Translations under genes and position numbers: made by a program
Notes under the pieces: model-generated
What the model was told of the DNA's origin: nothing
Database searches by the model: none
What the model saw: only the letters and a program-made list of their open reading frames with translations
From: Bacteroidales bacterium
GTDB lineage: Bacteria; Bacteroidota; Bacteroidia; Bacteroidales; GCA-2748055
Direction: 5' to 3'
Length of the DNA stretch: 9,331 bases
Assembly: GCA_023135025.1 (NCBI GenBank)
Contig: JAGLTY010000055.1
Span: 1 to 9,331 of the forward strand
In this document: piece after piece, positions 1 to 6,061 of the stretch
Numbering within the stretch: the first letter of the stretch is position 1
How the letters are laid out: every line of letters starts with the position of its first letter

Positions 1-684
1 GGGAATGCCATACGTGAACAGGTGATCAGGGGACAGTATATGCCTTCTCACGTGCGAGGAGAGACGATGACCGGCTACAGGTCCGAGGAGGGGGTGCCAG
101 AAGATAGCCGGACCGAGACCTTTGTGGCCATGAAATTATATATCGATAACTGGCGCTGGGGCGATGTCCCCTTCTATATACGTACGGGTAAGAGACTGCC
201 CACCAAGGTGTCAGAGATCGTGGTCCATTATAAACCCTCTCCCCACACGCTCTTTTGCGATCATAAAGGTGGTACTGTTGGTGGGAACCAGCTGGTGATC
301 AGGATTCAGCCCGATGAGGGGATTCTGTTGAAGTTCGGAATGAAAGTACAGGGCGCCGGCTTCAAGGTTCAGGATGCCAATTTAGATTTTCACTATAAGA
401 ACCTGACCGATAGTTATATTCCTGAAGCATATCAGCGATTGTTGCTGGACTGTATGCAGGGCGATAGTACACTCTATACCCGTGGTGATGCGGTGGAGAC
501 GGCATGGCGCTTTGTGGATCCGGTCCTGGCTGCCTGGCAGGATGAGAGGAGTATCCCGTTGCATGGTTACCCCTGTGGTACCTGGGGACCTGCAGTGGCG
601 GACCAGATGTTTGAAGGTAAGGGGTATACCTGGCGTTATCCATGTAAGAACCTGGCCGATGACGGCCTCTATTGTGAATTGTAA
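1..684 (+). CDS. zwf: Glucose-6-phosphate 1-dehydrogenase, C-terminal part (5' end off window)
   Basis: Oxidises glucose 6-phosphate to 6-phosphoglucono-1,5-lactone with NADP+ in the cytoplasm, the entry step of the oxidative pentose phosphate pathway. The frame is open from base 1 with no start, so the N-terminal Rossmann domain and the RYDHYLGK active-site region lie upstream; about 227 of the family's usual roughly 500 residues are visible. What is seen is the C-terminal alpha+beta domain: an IRGQY motif at the left edge, then the conserved block GVPEDSRTETFVAMKL, then WGDVPFYIRTGKRLP, then LVIRIQPDEGI, and a DAVETAWRFVDP segment near the C-terminus. The last residues are somewhat Cys-rich (YPCGTWGP, YPCKN, LYCEL), which I do not recall as typical. 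The TAA stop shares its last A with the ATG of pgl, implying translational coupling. Identification is by direct motif recognition and by the neighbour. Confidence 0.96.
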   Translation, partial: GNAIREQVIRGQYMPSHVRGETMTGYRSEEGVPEDSRTETFVAMKLYIDNWRWGDVPFYIRTGKRLPTKVSEIVVHYKPSPHTLFCDHKGGTVGGNQLVIRIQPDEGILLKFGMKVQGAGFKVQDANLDFHYKNLTDSYIPEAYQRLLLDCMQGDSTLYTRGDAVETAWRFVDPVLAAWQDERSIPLHGYPCGTWGPAVADQMFEGKGYTWRYPCKNLADDGLYCEL

Positions 685-1412
685 TGGAGAGAAAGAGAAA
701 TTATATCTATCCTGATAAGGATTCGTTGGTGGCTGCTTTTGTTTGTGAGGTCTCACGCTACCTGAAAGAGCATTCGGGTGGGGGAGGGCCGCTGAATATT
801 GCCCTTTCGGGCGGATCAACCCCGCTTGCCATATTCAGGCAGCTGGCGGAACAGACCAGCCGGGAAGATTGGTCGGATGTGCACCTTTACTGGGGAGATG
901 AAAGGTGTGTTCCACCCGATCACCCTGAAAGTAATTATGGCAATGCCCGGGAAGCATTGCTGGAACCGGTGGCCCTGGATCAGGACCGGATCCATCGGAT
1001 CAGGGGAGAGGAGAAACCCCATGGGGAGGCTGGCCGGTACGGGGAGGTGCTGCTGAAACAGCTGCCTCTGGAGAATGGTTTCCCGGTATTTGACTGGATA
1101 TGGCTGGGACTGGGAGCGGATGGTCATACCGCCTCCATCTTTCCCCACCAGATTGAGTTATGGACTGCCGGATCACCCTGCATAGCATCCAGCCACCCGG
1201 TCACGGGTCAGCCAAGAATCTCCATCTCGGGGGGTGTGATCAATGTAGCAAAGCGGGTCTCCTTTATAGTTTCCGGCAAGGAGAAAGCAGCAGTTATCAA
1301 AGAGATTTTCTTTAAAGAGGGGCGCTATATGGAGTATCCTGCTTTTTATGTTAACCCGGGATCGGGTAACCTGGAATGGTATCTTGACCAGAATGCCACC
1401 AACCTTCTATAA
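684..1412 (+). CDS. pgl: 6-phosphogluconolactonase (DevB/Pgl type)
   Basis: Hydrolyses 6-phosphogluconolactone, the product of zwf, to 6-phosphogluconate in the cytoplasm. The 242-residue protein has the normal family length and the expected order of motifs: LSGGSTP (residues 41-47, phosphate-binding loop), LYWGDERCVP (68-77) with the following SNYGNAR (83-89), and the signature LGADGHTASIFP (143-154), whose His is in the catalytic region of the family. The C-terminal PAFYVNPGSGNLEWYLD matches the usual PA-x-x-V-x-P-x-x-G-x-x-x-W-x-LD ending. The ATG at 684 overlaps the zwf stop by one base (TAATG). This start is supported because the conserved hydrophobic and SGGSTP regions then fall at their usual distance from the N-terminus. 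It forms an operon with zwf before it and kynU 2 nt after it. Confidence 0.96.
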   Translation: MERKRNYIYPDKDSLVAAFVCEVSRYLKEHSGGGGPLNIALSGGSTPLAIFRQLAEQTSREDWSDVHLYWGDERCVPPDHPESNYGNAREALLEPVALDQDRIHRIRGEEKPHGEAGRYGEVLLKQLPLENGFPVFDWIWLGLGADGHTASIFPHQIELWTAGSPCIASSHPVTGQPRISISGGVINVAKRVSFIVSGKEKAAVIKEIFFKEGRYMEYPAFYVNPGSGNLEWYLDQNATNLL

Positions 1413-1414
1413 CC

Positions 1415-2695
1415 ATGGACAACCTGTACACCATTGAACATGCCAGGATGCTGGACCGGAATGATCCGCTCGGGCATTTCAGGCAGGGTTTTGTAATCAA
1501 GGATCCTTCCATTGTCTACCTGGATGGAAATTCGCTTGGACGACTGCCTGAAAAAACAGTGGAGTTTATGGAGAACACCATCAGGGAGCAGTGGGGAGAA
1601 GGGCTTATCAGGAGTTGGAACGAGGGATGGTATAACCAGTCGGTCCGGCTGGGTAAGAAGATTGCGCAGATTATCGGGGCGCATCCCGATGAGGTGATCA
1701 TATCAGACTCAACCTCCGTCAACCTCTATAAACTTGCCTTTGGAGCATTGAAAGCCAGGGAGGGCAGAACTGAGATTATCTCGGATGATATGAATTTCCC
1801 CTCCGATCTCTATATCCTGCAGGGATTAATCGGACAGTTTGGTGGCAATCATACTTTGAGGCTGTTAAAATCGCCGGATGGGATCTCATCGGATATGACC
1901 GAGCTGGTCCGAATGGTCAGTCACAGTACTGCCCTGGTATCCCTTTCGCATGTTGCCTATAAGAGTGCCTATATGTACGATATGGAGCGAGTGACCGAGC
2001 TTGCACATATGCACGATGCGCTGGTTTTGTGGGACCTGAGCCATTCGGTGGGGGCGGTCCCGGTGAGCCTGAACAGGGTTGGAGTGGATCTGGCTGTTGG
2101 TTGCACCTATAAATATTTGAACGGAGGACCCGGTTCGCCAGCTTTTCTCTATGTGAGAAGAGAGTTGCAGGAGCAACTGGAGAATCCCATCCAGGGCTGG
2201 TTTGGGGAGCAGAATCCATTTGAATTCAATCTGCACTACAGGGAGTCTGAAGGGATCCGTAAGTTCCTGACCGGAACTCCACCGGTGATCTCAATATCGG
2301 GACTGGAACCTGCCCTGGATATGATCCTGGAGGCCGGCATCGGATCGATCAGGCAAAAAAGTGTGGCACAGAGTGAATACCTGCTATCCCTGTCCAAAGA
2401 GTGGTTGTTAGGAAGAGGCTTCAGGGCGGGATCGCCCGGGTTTGCCGAGAAAAGAGGATCACATATCTCATTGAAACACGCCGAGGGTTATCGCATCTGT
2501 AAAGCATTGGCCGACCCGGGGGTGGGAGAGTGTGTGGTGATTCCCGATTTTCGGGAACCTAATAATATCCGACTGGGAATCAGTCCCTTATACACCACTT
2601 ACGAGGATATTTTCAGGGCCATGGCTAAGTTGAAAGAGATTATTGGTGGAAAACTGTATGAAAACTATCCCAGTACCAGGGAGCAGGTAACCTAA
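1415..2695 (+). CDS. kynU: Kynureninase (PLP-dependent)
   Basis: Cleaves L-kynurenine or 3-hydroxykynurenine to anthranilate or 3-hydroxyanthranilate plus alanine, in tryptophan catabolism or NAD synthesis from tryptophan. It is a fold-type I PLP enzyme of 426 residues, a normal length for the family. Visible signatures in order are YLDGNSLGRLP (35-45), a phosphate-binding DSTSVNLYK (98-106), FPSD (128-131, Phe and Asp at the cofactor), VLWDLSHSVGAVP (204-216, with Asp207 expected to contact the pyridine nitrogen), the Schiff-base lysine Lys233 in CTYKYLNGGPGSPAF, WFG (262-264), and FLTGTPP (284-290). All key residues appear present, so it should be active. The ATG at 1415 lies 2 nt after the pgl stop and gives the normal N-terminus, ending in DPLGHFRQGF before the YLDGNS motif. 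No other kynurenine-pathway gene is visible, so the choice between catabolic and biosynthetic role cannot be made here. Confidence 0.95.
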   Translation: MDNLYTIEHARMLDRNDPLGHFRQGFVIKDPSIVYLDGNSLGRLPEKTVEFMENTIREQWGEGLIRSWNEGWYNQSVRLGKKIAQIIGAHPDEVIISDSTSVNLYKLAFGALKAREGRTEIISDDMNFPSDLYILQGLIGQFGGNHTLRLLKSPDGISSDMTELVRMVSHSTALVSLSHVAYKSAYMYDMERVTELAHMHDALVLWDLSHSVGAVPVSLNRVGVDLAVGCTYKYLNGGPGSPAFLYVRRELQEQLENPIQGWFGEQNPFEFNLHYRESEGIRKFLTGTPPVISISGLEPALDMILEAGIGSIRQKSVAQSEYLLSLSKEWLLGRGFRAGSPGFAEKRGSHISLKHAEGYRICKALADPGVGECVVIPDFREPNNIRLGISPLYTTYEDIFRAMAKLKEIIGGKLYENYPSTREQVT

Positions 2696-2706
2696 AGAAA
2701 ATGGTT

Positions 2707-2720
2707 GAGAGTAATCTCTC
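2707..2720. terminator. Weak hairpin between convergent genes
   Basis: GAGAG (2707-2711) and CTCTC (2716-2720) form a perfect 5-bp stem with a TAAT loop, filling most of the 25-nt gap between the kynU stop and the stop of the convergent isomerase gene. The stem is short, and only a few T's follow on the plus strand. It is placed where a bidirectional terminator would be expected, but its predicted stability is low. Confidence 0.3.
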
Positions 2721-3692
2721 TTAAATTCCGGAAAGAATCTTCTTCAGGTTAACCGCGCTCTGCTCTGCAAACTTCATCGGTTCTTCCGGGAAGTCGCTCT
2801 CAATGATCAGGTGGTCGATGCCAGCATTGTCCACTTTGCTGATAATGGTCTTAAAATCGATGATACCCTCACCGATAATGGTCTGGTTTTTAAATATCTT
2901 CGAAGCAATCTCCATATTCATAAAGGGTTCGTTGGTGTTGTAAACCCGCTCCATTTTTTGTGCCATCTCCTTGATGTGCAGGAGCTTTATGCGTCCCGGG
3001 TTTTTTTGGATCAGTTTTACCGGATCCACACCTGCCACAGCGGCCCAGAAGAGATCCAGTTCGAATGAGACCAGGTCGGGATCGCTGTTCTTTACCAGAA
3101 TATCAAAGGCTGTCACCCCGTCATAAACTGCAAACTCCTGACTGTGGGTATGGTAACCGTAGTGAATCCCGTCAGCTTTGCACCTCTCTCCAAATTTATT
3201 GTAGAGTTCTGCAGCAGCTTTGTAATCATCGGCCGATTGGCCTATGAAAATGGGACTCAGGATGTATTTCTGCCCAATGATCTTAGCCGCATTAATGGCC
3301 TCATCGATGTTGTGTTTCAGGGAGGCGTCAGAGATATGGGCCGAGCTAGATTTTAGTCCCAGGTCGTCGAGCATCATCCGGATCTCTTTGGGGGTCTTGT
3401 CATAATAGCCATACCCGGAAAGCCCCATCATGGTGATCAGCGGATTGTTCTTAATCTCCTCTTCCGGACTGAAATAGTAGGGACCGGCAAACTCGAGATT
3501 TTTGTATCCAAAATCTGCCAGTCTCTTTATTGTACCGGTGAAATCATCGGAAAGAGGTTTGGACATCGTGTAGAGCTGAATCCCAATATCCCTTGAAATA
3601 GCTGCTCTGCGGGAGACAAATCCTGTGTTGAGCAGAGAGACTCCCGCAGCAGCAGTTGCACTGTTTCTGATGAAAGTGCGTCTTTTCATCAT
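2721..3692 (-). CDS. Tat-exported sugar phosphate isomerase/epimerase-like TIM barrel protein
   Basis: A 323-residue protein of the xylose-isomerase-like TIM barrel superfamily (AP_endonuc_2, COG1082). The N-terminus MMKRRTFIRN followed by SATAAAGVSLL is a clear twin-arginine signal (KRRTFIR, then a mild hydrophobic stretch), so the folded and probably metal-loaded protein is predicted to be exported to the periplasm. The barrel begins at DIGIQLYTM (35-43). Candidate metal and substrate ligands, read by family analogy, are YHTHSQEF (180-187), FELDLFW (210-216), LLHIKE (237-242), GEGIIDF (274-280) and IIESDFP (296-302). The substrate cannot be told from sequence. Two in-frame ATGs are adjacent (CATCAT on the plus strand); either could start it, the second leaving the Tat motif intact. 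It follows the small lipoprotein gene by 9 nt on the same strand, so the two are probably co-transcribed and share an envelope location. Confidence 0.88.
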   Translation of the reverse strand: MMKRRTFIRNSATAAAGVSLLNTGFVSRRAAISRDIGIQLYTMSKPLSDDFTGTIKRLADFGYKNLEFAGPYYFSPEEEIKNNPLITMMGLSGYGYYDKTPKEIRMMLDDLGLKSSSAHISDASLKHNIDEAINAAKIIGQKYILSPIFIGQSADDYKAAAELYNKFGERCKADGIHYGYHTHSQEFAVYDGVTAFDILVKNSDPDLVSFELDLFWAAVAGVDPVKLIQKNPGRIKLLHIKEMAQKMERVYNTNEPFMNMEIASKIFKNQTIIGEGIIDFKTIISKVDNAGIDHLIIESDFPEEPMKFAEQSAVNLKKILSGI

Positions 3693-3701
3693 TCGAATCC
3701 G

Positions 3702-4085
3702 CTATTGTGGCTTGGTCATTTTCATGACGAATTCGCCACCCTGAGCAAAGAGGAAGCCTGAATATCTATCCCCTTCGAAGGTGCCTTCCAGTTCTACAAG
3801 GATTCCGTCTGTGTCAAGTTCTGCTTTCAGAATGTTCTCTTCGATGGTAATCTTATCCAGATCCATCTCTCCCATGGGATTTATAAGGGTCCCTTTCAGG
3901 ACACCCTCTTCCTTGGAAATCACAAGGGTTCCATCGATATCTACCGGGAGCTCTTCAACCACATAATCCCAAGATCCCAGATACTGGGCATGAGGATCTT
4001 TTGCAACTTTCAGTGAGGCACATGAGGAGAATGCAATGAGCACGGTGAGCAGCAGAGCGAAATTTCTAATGGTATTGTTTTTCAT
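3702..4085 (-). CDS. Small lipoprotein of unknown function
   Basis: A 127-residue protein starting at the ATG at 4085. The reading frame stays open upstream to 4394, but the internal Met is chosen because it is followed at once by a textbook lipoprotein signal: MKNNTIRN, the hydrophobic stretch FALLLTVLIAF, and lipobox FSSC with Cys22 as the lipidated residue. The mature part is rich in alternating beta-strand patterns (YLGSWDYVVEELP, DGTLVISKEEGVLKGTL, KITIEENILKAEL, VELEGTFEGDRYSGFL) with GSW near the start. This suggests a small antiparallel beta-barrel or sandwich like the GxW domains seen in many Bacteroidota lipoproteins, sometimes as appendages to hydrolases. No catalytic motif is visible. 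It lies 9 nt upstream of the Tat-exported isomerase-like gene and probably works with it in the envelope. The fold is inferred from strand pattern only. Confidence 0.82.
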   Translation of the reverse strand: MKNNTIRNFALLLTVLIAFSSCASLKVAKDPHAQYLGSWDYVVEELPVDIDGTLVISKEEGVLKGTLINPMGEMDLDKITIEENILKAELDTDGILVELEGTFEGDRYSGFLFAQGGEFVMKMTKPQ

Positions 4086-4114
4086 AATGTCTTTTATTGG
4101 GTCATAGAATGTGT

Positions 4115-4146
4115 TAAATATACACAATAAATATGAGTCAAGGCAA
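4115..4146 (-). promoter_or_regulatory. Candidate Bacteroidota-type promoter for the lipoprotein/isomerase operon
   Basis: Read on the minus strand, TATATTTA (plus-strand 4115-4122) differs from the Bacteroides -7 consensus TAnnTTTG only in the last base. A TTG (plus-strand 4144-4146) lies 21 nt upstream, in the range known for the -33 element. Initiation a few bases downstream would give a leader of roughly 20-25 nt before the ATG at 4085. This supports the choice of that start over the far-upstream one. Short motifs like this arise by chance in AT-rich DNA, so confidence is modest. Confidence 0.35.
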
Positions 4147-4215
4147 CTTTTCTTATGCTGTTTGACATGGATTAATACACCAATCATCTGGAATTGTATC
4201 TGTGTGATTACTATC

Positions 4216-4237
4216 TTGTTTGACCAAACCCAAACAA
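4216..4237 (+). repeat. Perfect 7-bp inverted repeat just upstream of the zinc-ribbon gene
   Basis: TTGTTTG (4216-4222) and CAAACAA (4231-4237) are exact inverted repeats around an 8-nt spacer, ending 5 nt before the ATG at 4243. A nested shorter pair, GTTTG (4218-4222) and CAAAC (4225-4229), gives an alternative stem around a 2-nt gap, so the block contains one TTTG arm and two CAAAC arms. It could be an operator or an RNA hairpin covering the start region of the zinc-ribbon gene. Its regulatory role is inference from position and symmetry. Confidence 0.5.
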
Positions 4238-4242
4238 TTGCT

Positions 4243-4452
4243 ATGGCACGCTTCAGCAAAAGAAAACCCGATACTGTGATGGTCAAGGGCCGGAAACTGG
4301 TCTGCCCGGTCTGTGACAACGACCAGTTTATTGAGACAAAAGCCCAGATGAATACAGCGATTGCCTCTCTTTTTGACGTGGACTTTGCCAACAAAACGGC
4401 ACGCTGCTTTGTATGCTCAGAGTGTACCTATGTCTTCTGGTTCAGGGGATAG
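4243..4452 (+). CDS. Small zinc-ribbon protein (DUF2082/zinc_ribbon_13-like)
   Basis: A 69-residue protein with two CxxC pairs: CPVC (near residues 21-24) and CSEC (near 59-62), expected to bind one zinc ion. The segment SLFDVDFANKTARCFVCSEC followed by TYVFWF corresponds well to the DUF2082 'zinc ribbon nucleic-acid-binding' family, where a FFDVQ...F-T-V-x-C-x-x-C-G-Y-T-E pattern recurs. The first half (FIETKAQMNTAIA) lacks the Gly-rich stretch I associate with that family. The frame stays open upstream to 4111, but the start at 4243 is preferred: it gives a basic N-terminus (MARFSKRKP), while the upstream part (LNIHNKYESRQ...) overlaps the promoter region of the divergent lipoprotein and looks non-coding. 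The 3' end overlaps the convergent esterase gene by 11 nt. Nucleic-acid binding is the family name's suggestion, not something seen here. Confidence 0.82.
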   Translation: MARFSKRKPDTVMVKGRKLVCPVCDNDQFIETKAQMNTAIASLFDVDFANKTARCFVCSECTYVFWFRG

Positions 4453-5269
4453 GGGATAGTGCCACAATCCTTTGTACCTCCCTGAGCAGCAAAGGAAAAG
4501 CTGGAGTCAGCATGTTGTGCCCATATCCATCCATCTCGTATAACCTGGTATCGGGATGACCAACCACCTTCATCATCCGCATCAGGTAGGCATTCTCCTC
4601 ATATCTGCCCAGCATCTCCATCTCCCGGTCGCCGGTGATCAACAGCAGGGGTGGAGCATCTTTTCGCACATGAAACAGTGGAGCCAGGTCATCCACAACG
4701 GGCTGTGTCCCTTCGATTCCCCGCTCGGTCCTTACGGTAAAGTGGGTGATGGTGTGACCGCTGAAGGGGGTGAGTCCGGCGATGCGATTGGCATTGATAT
4801 CATGCCTGTTTAACCACCTTTGATCCAGTCCCACCATGCTGGTGAGGTATCCCCCTGCAGAGTGGCCCGAAACAAAGACCAGGTCCGGATCTCCGCCAAA
4901 CTCTTCAATGTGATTGAAGACCCAGGCTACTGCCGCTGCAGCATCTTCAATATATACAGGGGCCTTAATTTTTGGGTACAAACGGTAGTTGACAGCCACC
5001 ACCGCCACACCTTTCTCCTTAAGTGCTTCCGGAATAAATTTGTTTCCACCGGTCAGGCCACCCCCATGAAACCAGACCACCGTGGGGAATCCTTCTATAT
5101 CAACCGGATGGTATAGATCGAGTACACAACGTTCTTTGATGTATTCATCAGTAACAGTATCTGTATCTGAGTAGTAATTGATATTCAACTTTGTTATGTA
5201 ATCGGTCTGTTGAGCATTGGTGAGAAAACAGCTTGCAGCAAACAGGATGGTCAATATGGGCTGTTTCAT
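4442..5269 (-). CDS. Secreted alpha/beta-hydrolase, carboxylesterase of the HSL/BD-FAE-like group
   Basis: A 275-residue serine hydrolase. The N-terminus MKQPILTILFAASCFLTNAQ is a signal peptide, with likely signal peptidase I cleavage near Ala19-Gln20 (NAQ endings are common in Bacteroidota). Cys14 sits in a poor lipobox (AAS-C), so lipidation is less likely. The oxyanion motif WFHGGGLTGG (66-75), the nucleophile elbow SGHSAGG (134-140, Ser137), LLITGDRE (209-216, Asp214) and GYGHNML (248-254, His251) supply a full Ser-Asp-His triad in the normal order. VNYRLYP (93-99) and DPDLVFVSGHS are typical of esterases and lipases of the hormone-sensitive-lipase-like class. The substrate is unknown; short-chain ester or acyl groups on envelope or dietary glycans are plausible. 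Its TGA stop lies inside the last codons of the convergent zinc-ribbon gene, and it is divergent from the AlkD-like gene across a 78-nt AT-rich gap. Confidence 0.92.
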   Translation of the reverse strand: MKQPILTILFAASCFLTNAQQTDYITKLNINYYSDTDTVTDEYIKERCVLDLYHPVDIEGFPTVVWFHGGGLTGGNKFIPEALKEKGVAVVAVNYRLYPKIKAPVYIEDAAAAVAWVFNHIEEFGGDPDLVFVSGHSAGGYLTSMVGLDQRWLNRHDINANRIAGLTPFSGHTITHFTVRTERGIEGTQPVVDDLAPLFHVRKDAPPLLLITGDREMEMLGRYEENAYLMRMMKVVGHPDTRLYEMDGYGHNMLTPAFPLLLREVQRIVALSPIP

Positions 5270-5347
5270 TTTTTCTATATTTATCAGTTTTAAGATTACC
5301 GATATTAAATATAAAAAAGCTATTTTAGAAGCCTATCCTTTTTACAG
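5270..5347. promoter_or_regulatory. AT-rich divergent promoter region between esterase and AlkD-like gene
   Basis: This 78-nt gap must hold the promoters of both divergent genes. On the minus strand TATATTTA (plus-strand 5306-5313) resembles the -7 box TAnnTTTG and is the same octamer, followed by A, as in front of the lipoprotein gene; no clear TTG lies at the expected distance. On the plus strand TATTTTAG (5321-5328) differs from the consensus by one base, again without a clear -33 partner. Neither gene has a strong Shine-Dalgarno sequence. The region is certain to be intergenic; the exact promoter positions are not. Confidence 0.4.
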
Positions 5348-6061
5348 ATGAATCAGTACGCTGAGACTCTTGTTCATGAACTAAAAGTCAGGTCGGTCCC
5401 ACAAAAAGCAGACTGGTGGAACAGCTACATGAAAGGTGAAATCCGGTTTGTGGGGACAGGTATTCCCGAAATCAGGAAGCTTTTAAAGGAGAAGAACAGA
5501 AGCGAGGGCCTGGATCAACTACCCATGAATCAGCAGGTTGGTCTGGTAAACGGATTGATGCGAAGTAAACTGGCCGAGCATAAACTTGCGGCCATCCTCT
5601 ATATCCAGCTCTTCTGGCTGGGGAATCAAAAAAACTCATTTCTTTTAAGCCTGATCTCCGACTGGTTTACCGACCGGTATATCCATGACTGGAACACAAC
5701 CGACTGGCTCTGTGTAAAGGTGCTTACGCCCATGGTCGATTCCGGCGATGAACAGGTAATCTGGACCCTGAAAAGATGGAACCGTGATCCCTATCTCTGG
5801 AAAGCCCGGGCCTCTCTTGTCCCCTTTGCCCGATCGAAGAGTATAGGTGACCATTCAAAAAGTATCGAGCGTTTTTCGGATATCCTGATCCGGCGCGAGG
5901 AGCGGTTTGCCAAGACCGCCGTGGGATGGGTGATGCGTGAATACTCCAAGTTGGATGAGGATTTCGTACTCGGCTTTCTCAGCAAGCATGTGAAACACAC
6001 CACCTGGGAAGTTAAAAGAAATGCCCTGAAATATTACCGACAAAAACTCAAGTTGCCATGA
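5348..6061 (+). CDS. AlkD-like HEAT-repeat DNA alkylation repair protein
   Basis: A 237-residue all-helical protein of the DNA alkylation repair family (PF08713), the AlkD group of DNA glycosylases that remove positively charged alkylated bases without base flipping. Family landmarks seen are YMKGEIRFVGTGIPEIRKLLK (near 27-47), DWLCVKVLTPMV (119-130), LWKARASLVPF (150-160) and FAKTAVGWVMREYSKLD (187-203). From my memory of Bacillus cereus AlkD, Trp109, Asp113, Arg148 and Trp187 line the active site. By pattern alignment these map to Trp120, Lys124, Arg154 and Trp194, so the catalytic Asp seems replaced by Lys while the other three are kept. This may mark a subfamily of altered activity. The length is normal. 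Its TGA overlaps the ATG of the GH20 gene by 4 nt (ATGA). The family assignment is firm; an active glycosylase is uncertain. Confidence 0.9.
   Translation: MNQYAETLVHELKVRSVPQKADWWNSYMKGEIRFVGTGIPEIRKLLKEKNRSEGLDQLPMNQQVGLVNGLMRSKLAEHKLAAILYIQLFWLGNQKNSFLLSLISDWFTDRYIHDWNTTDWLCVKVLTPMVDSGDEQVIWTLKRWNRDPYLWKARASLVPFARSKSIGDHSKSIERFSDILIRREERFAKTAVGWVMREYSKLDEDFVLGFLSKHVKHTTWEVKRNALKYYRQKLKLP

Noticed and set aside
382..819. 145-codon open frame on the minus strand across the zwf-pgl junction
   Set aside because: It is antisense to two well-conserved genes, and its translation has no recognisable features.
4162..4167. TTGACA resembling an E. coli sigma-70 -35 box in the lipoprotein/zinc-ribbon gap
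   Set aside because: No good -10 box lies about 17 nt downstream, and Bacteroidota housekeeping promoters use a different consensus.
4111..4242. N-terminal extension of the zinc-ribbon protein by 44 residues starting at 4111
   Set aside because: The extension covers the promoter area of the divergent lipoprotein gene and the inverted repeat, has no family-like sequence, and the ATG at 4243 already gives a sensible basic N-terminus.
4086..4394. Upstream extension of the lipoprotein gene to 4394
   Set aside because: It would bury the lipoprotein signal inside the protein and run antisense through the zinc-ribbon gene; the ATG at 4085 puts the lipobox at the normal distance.
5282..5309. Cys14 of the esterase as a lipoprotein site (considered with its upstream region)
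   Set aside because: The residues before Cys14 (AAS) lack the usual Leu-type -3 residue, and an ordinary NAQ-type cleavage site follows a few residues later.
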